A stretch of DNA of 64,000 nt from Pyxidicoccus caerfyrddinensis. GTDB taxonomy: Bacteria > Myxococcota > Myxococcia > Myxococcales > Myxococcaceae. Of the stretch, positions 63,542-64,000 are shown in pieces. Positions within the stretch are counted from its first letter, which is position 1, and every line of letters starts with the position of its first letter. Location of the stretch: assembly GCF_010894405.1 (NCBI RefSeq), contig NZ_JAAIYA010000001.1, positions 865,065 to 929,064 of the forward strand. The letters are read 5' to 3'. Below the pieces are notes generated by a model. The model saw only the letters and a program-made list of their open reading frames with translations. It did no database searches and had not been told where the DNA came from. The translations under genes and the position numbers were made by a program.

Positions 63542-63910
63542 TTAGAGGACTTCGGGCGCCAGCGAGATGATCTTCATGAACTTGCGGGCGCGGAGCTCAC
63601 GGGCAACAGGCCCGAAGATGCGCGTACCAATGGGCTCCATGTCCTTGTTGATGAGGACGGCGGAGTTACCATCGAACTTGATGTAGCTGCCGTCGGCCCG
63701 ACCCACCTCGCGCTTGGTGCGGACGATGACGGCCTTGGCCACGTCACCCTTCTTCACCTTCGAGTTGGGCAGCGCCTCGCGGATGGACACGACGATGACA
63801 TCGCCGATGGACGCGTACTTGCGCTTCGAACCGCCGAGCACCTTGATGCAAAACACCTTCTTCGCGCCCGAGTTGTCGGCAACGTCGAGCACGCTGGTCA
63901 TCTGAATCAT
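63542..63910 (-). CDS. rplN: 50S ribosomal protein L14
   Basis: 122 residues. [60 protein letters not shown] and [11 protein letters not shown]14 sits at the subunit interface. Standard length, second gene of the visible block. Confidence 0.98.
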   Translation of the reverse strand: MIQMTSVLDVADNSGAKKVFCIKVLGGSKRKYASIGDVIVVSIREALPNSKVKKGDVAKAVIVRTKREVGRADGSYIKFDGNSAVLINKDMEPIGTRIFGPVARELRARKFMKIISLAPEVL

Positions 63911-63940
63911 CTGGAAGTCTCCTTGTCGCCGGGTGCGTGG

Positions 63941-64000
63941 CTAGACGTTCTTGCTCTTCTCCAGCACCTCGACCACGCGCCACCGCTTGTCCTTCGAGGC
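63941..64000 (-). CDS. rpsQ: 30S ribosomal protein S17 (3' end only)
   Basis: The final 19 codons and a TAG stop are visible: the translated end reads ASKDKRWRVVEVLEKSKNV. This matches the S17 C-terminus (SKTKRWRLVEVVEKA type) and its canonical place before rplN. The rest lies outside the window. Confidence 0.9.
   Translation of the reverse strand, partial: ASKDKRWRVVEVLEKSKNV

Overview
The window is high-GC DNA with strongly GC-biased third codon positions. Its gene content is typical of a fruiting myxobacterium (order Myxococcales, Myxococcus/Corallococcus type; inference). It has paired myxobacterial-type outer-membrane beta-barrel proteins, an RpoH-type sigma factor resembling M. xanthus SigB/SigC, a Hanks-type Ser/Thr kinase ending in a PEGA domain, an FHA/AAA+/Fis regulator, many lipoproteins, and three sequences that fit the sigma-54 -24/-12 consensus. 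I found no phage, IS element, CRISPR array, rRNA or tRNA, and nothing that looks recently transferred.

Layout. 1-6500 (minus): an OMP beta-barrel pair, a stand-alone rplC (L3) with its own promoter and terminator-like hairpin, a coiled-coil protein, a small helical protein, a HupE/UreJ-like membrane protein with an EF-hand, and a small membrane protein translationally coupled to a CxxC-rich protein. 6650-16200 (plus): a lytic transglycosylase behind a sigma-54-like promoter, a STAS-like protein, a MoxR/DUF58/transglutaminase operon with overlapping start and stop codons, an RpoH-like sigma gene behind a second sigma-54-like promoter, and an OPT-family transporter. 16250-30600: a Bor-like lipoprotein; a HEAT-repeat protein paired with a degenerate HD-GYP protein; on the minus strand, an RluD-type pseudouridine synthase, a MinD/ParA-like ATPase coupled to a degenerate J-domain/HTH fusion, a cysteine-knot-like lipoprotein, selA overlapping an HNH endonuclease, cspA and an Slt-type transglycosylase. 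30700-51850: an orphan histidine kinase, a tandem GspC-like pair behind the best sigma-54-like promoter, an ABC-F ATPase divergent from a Ser/Thr kinase, a c-type cytochrome lipoprotein, a sirtuin, free-Met sulfoxide reductase, PsuG, a DMT transporter, the FHA regulator, a DUF2314 protein coupled to a deoxynucleoside kinase, PlsC and a TPR lipoprotein.

51900-64000 (minus) is the spc-alpha ribosomal block, transcribed right to left: rpsQ(partial)-rplN-rplX-rplE-rpsN-rpsH-rplF-rplR-rpsE-rpmD-rplO-secY-adk-map-infA-rpmJ-rpsM-rpsK-rpsD-rpoA-rplQ. Gene order is canonical, but most gaps longer than about 50 bp hold a GC-rich hairpin. S4, S14, L24, L36 and adenylate kinase all carry Cys-type metal sites. 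The block ends at a strong bidirectional terminator.

The observations most worth following up are the sigma-54-type control region of the GspC-like pair, the HEAT/HD-GYP pair with similar N-termini, the MinD-like/J-HTH pair, the isolated rplC, and the FHA regulator that lacks GAFTGA. Promoters and terminators are pattern calls by eye. Protein families were recognised from motifs without a database search.
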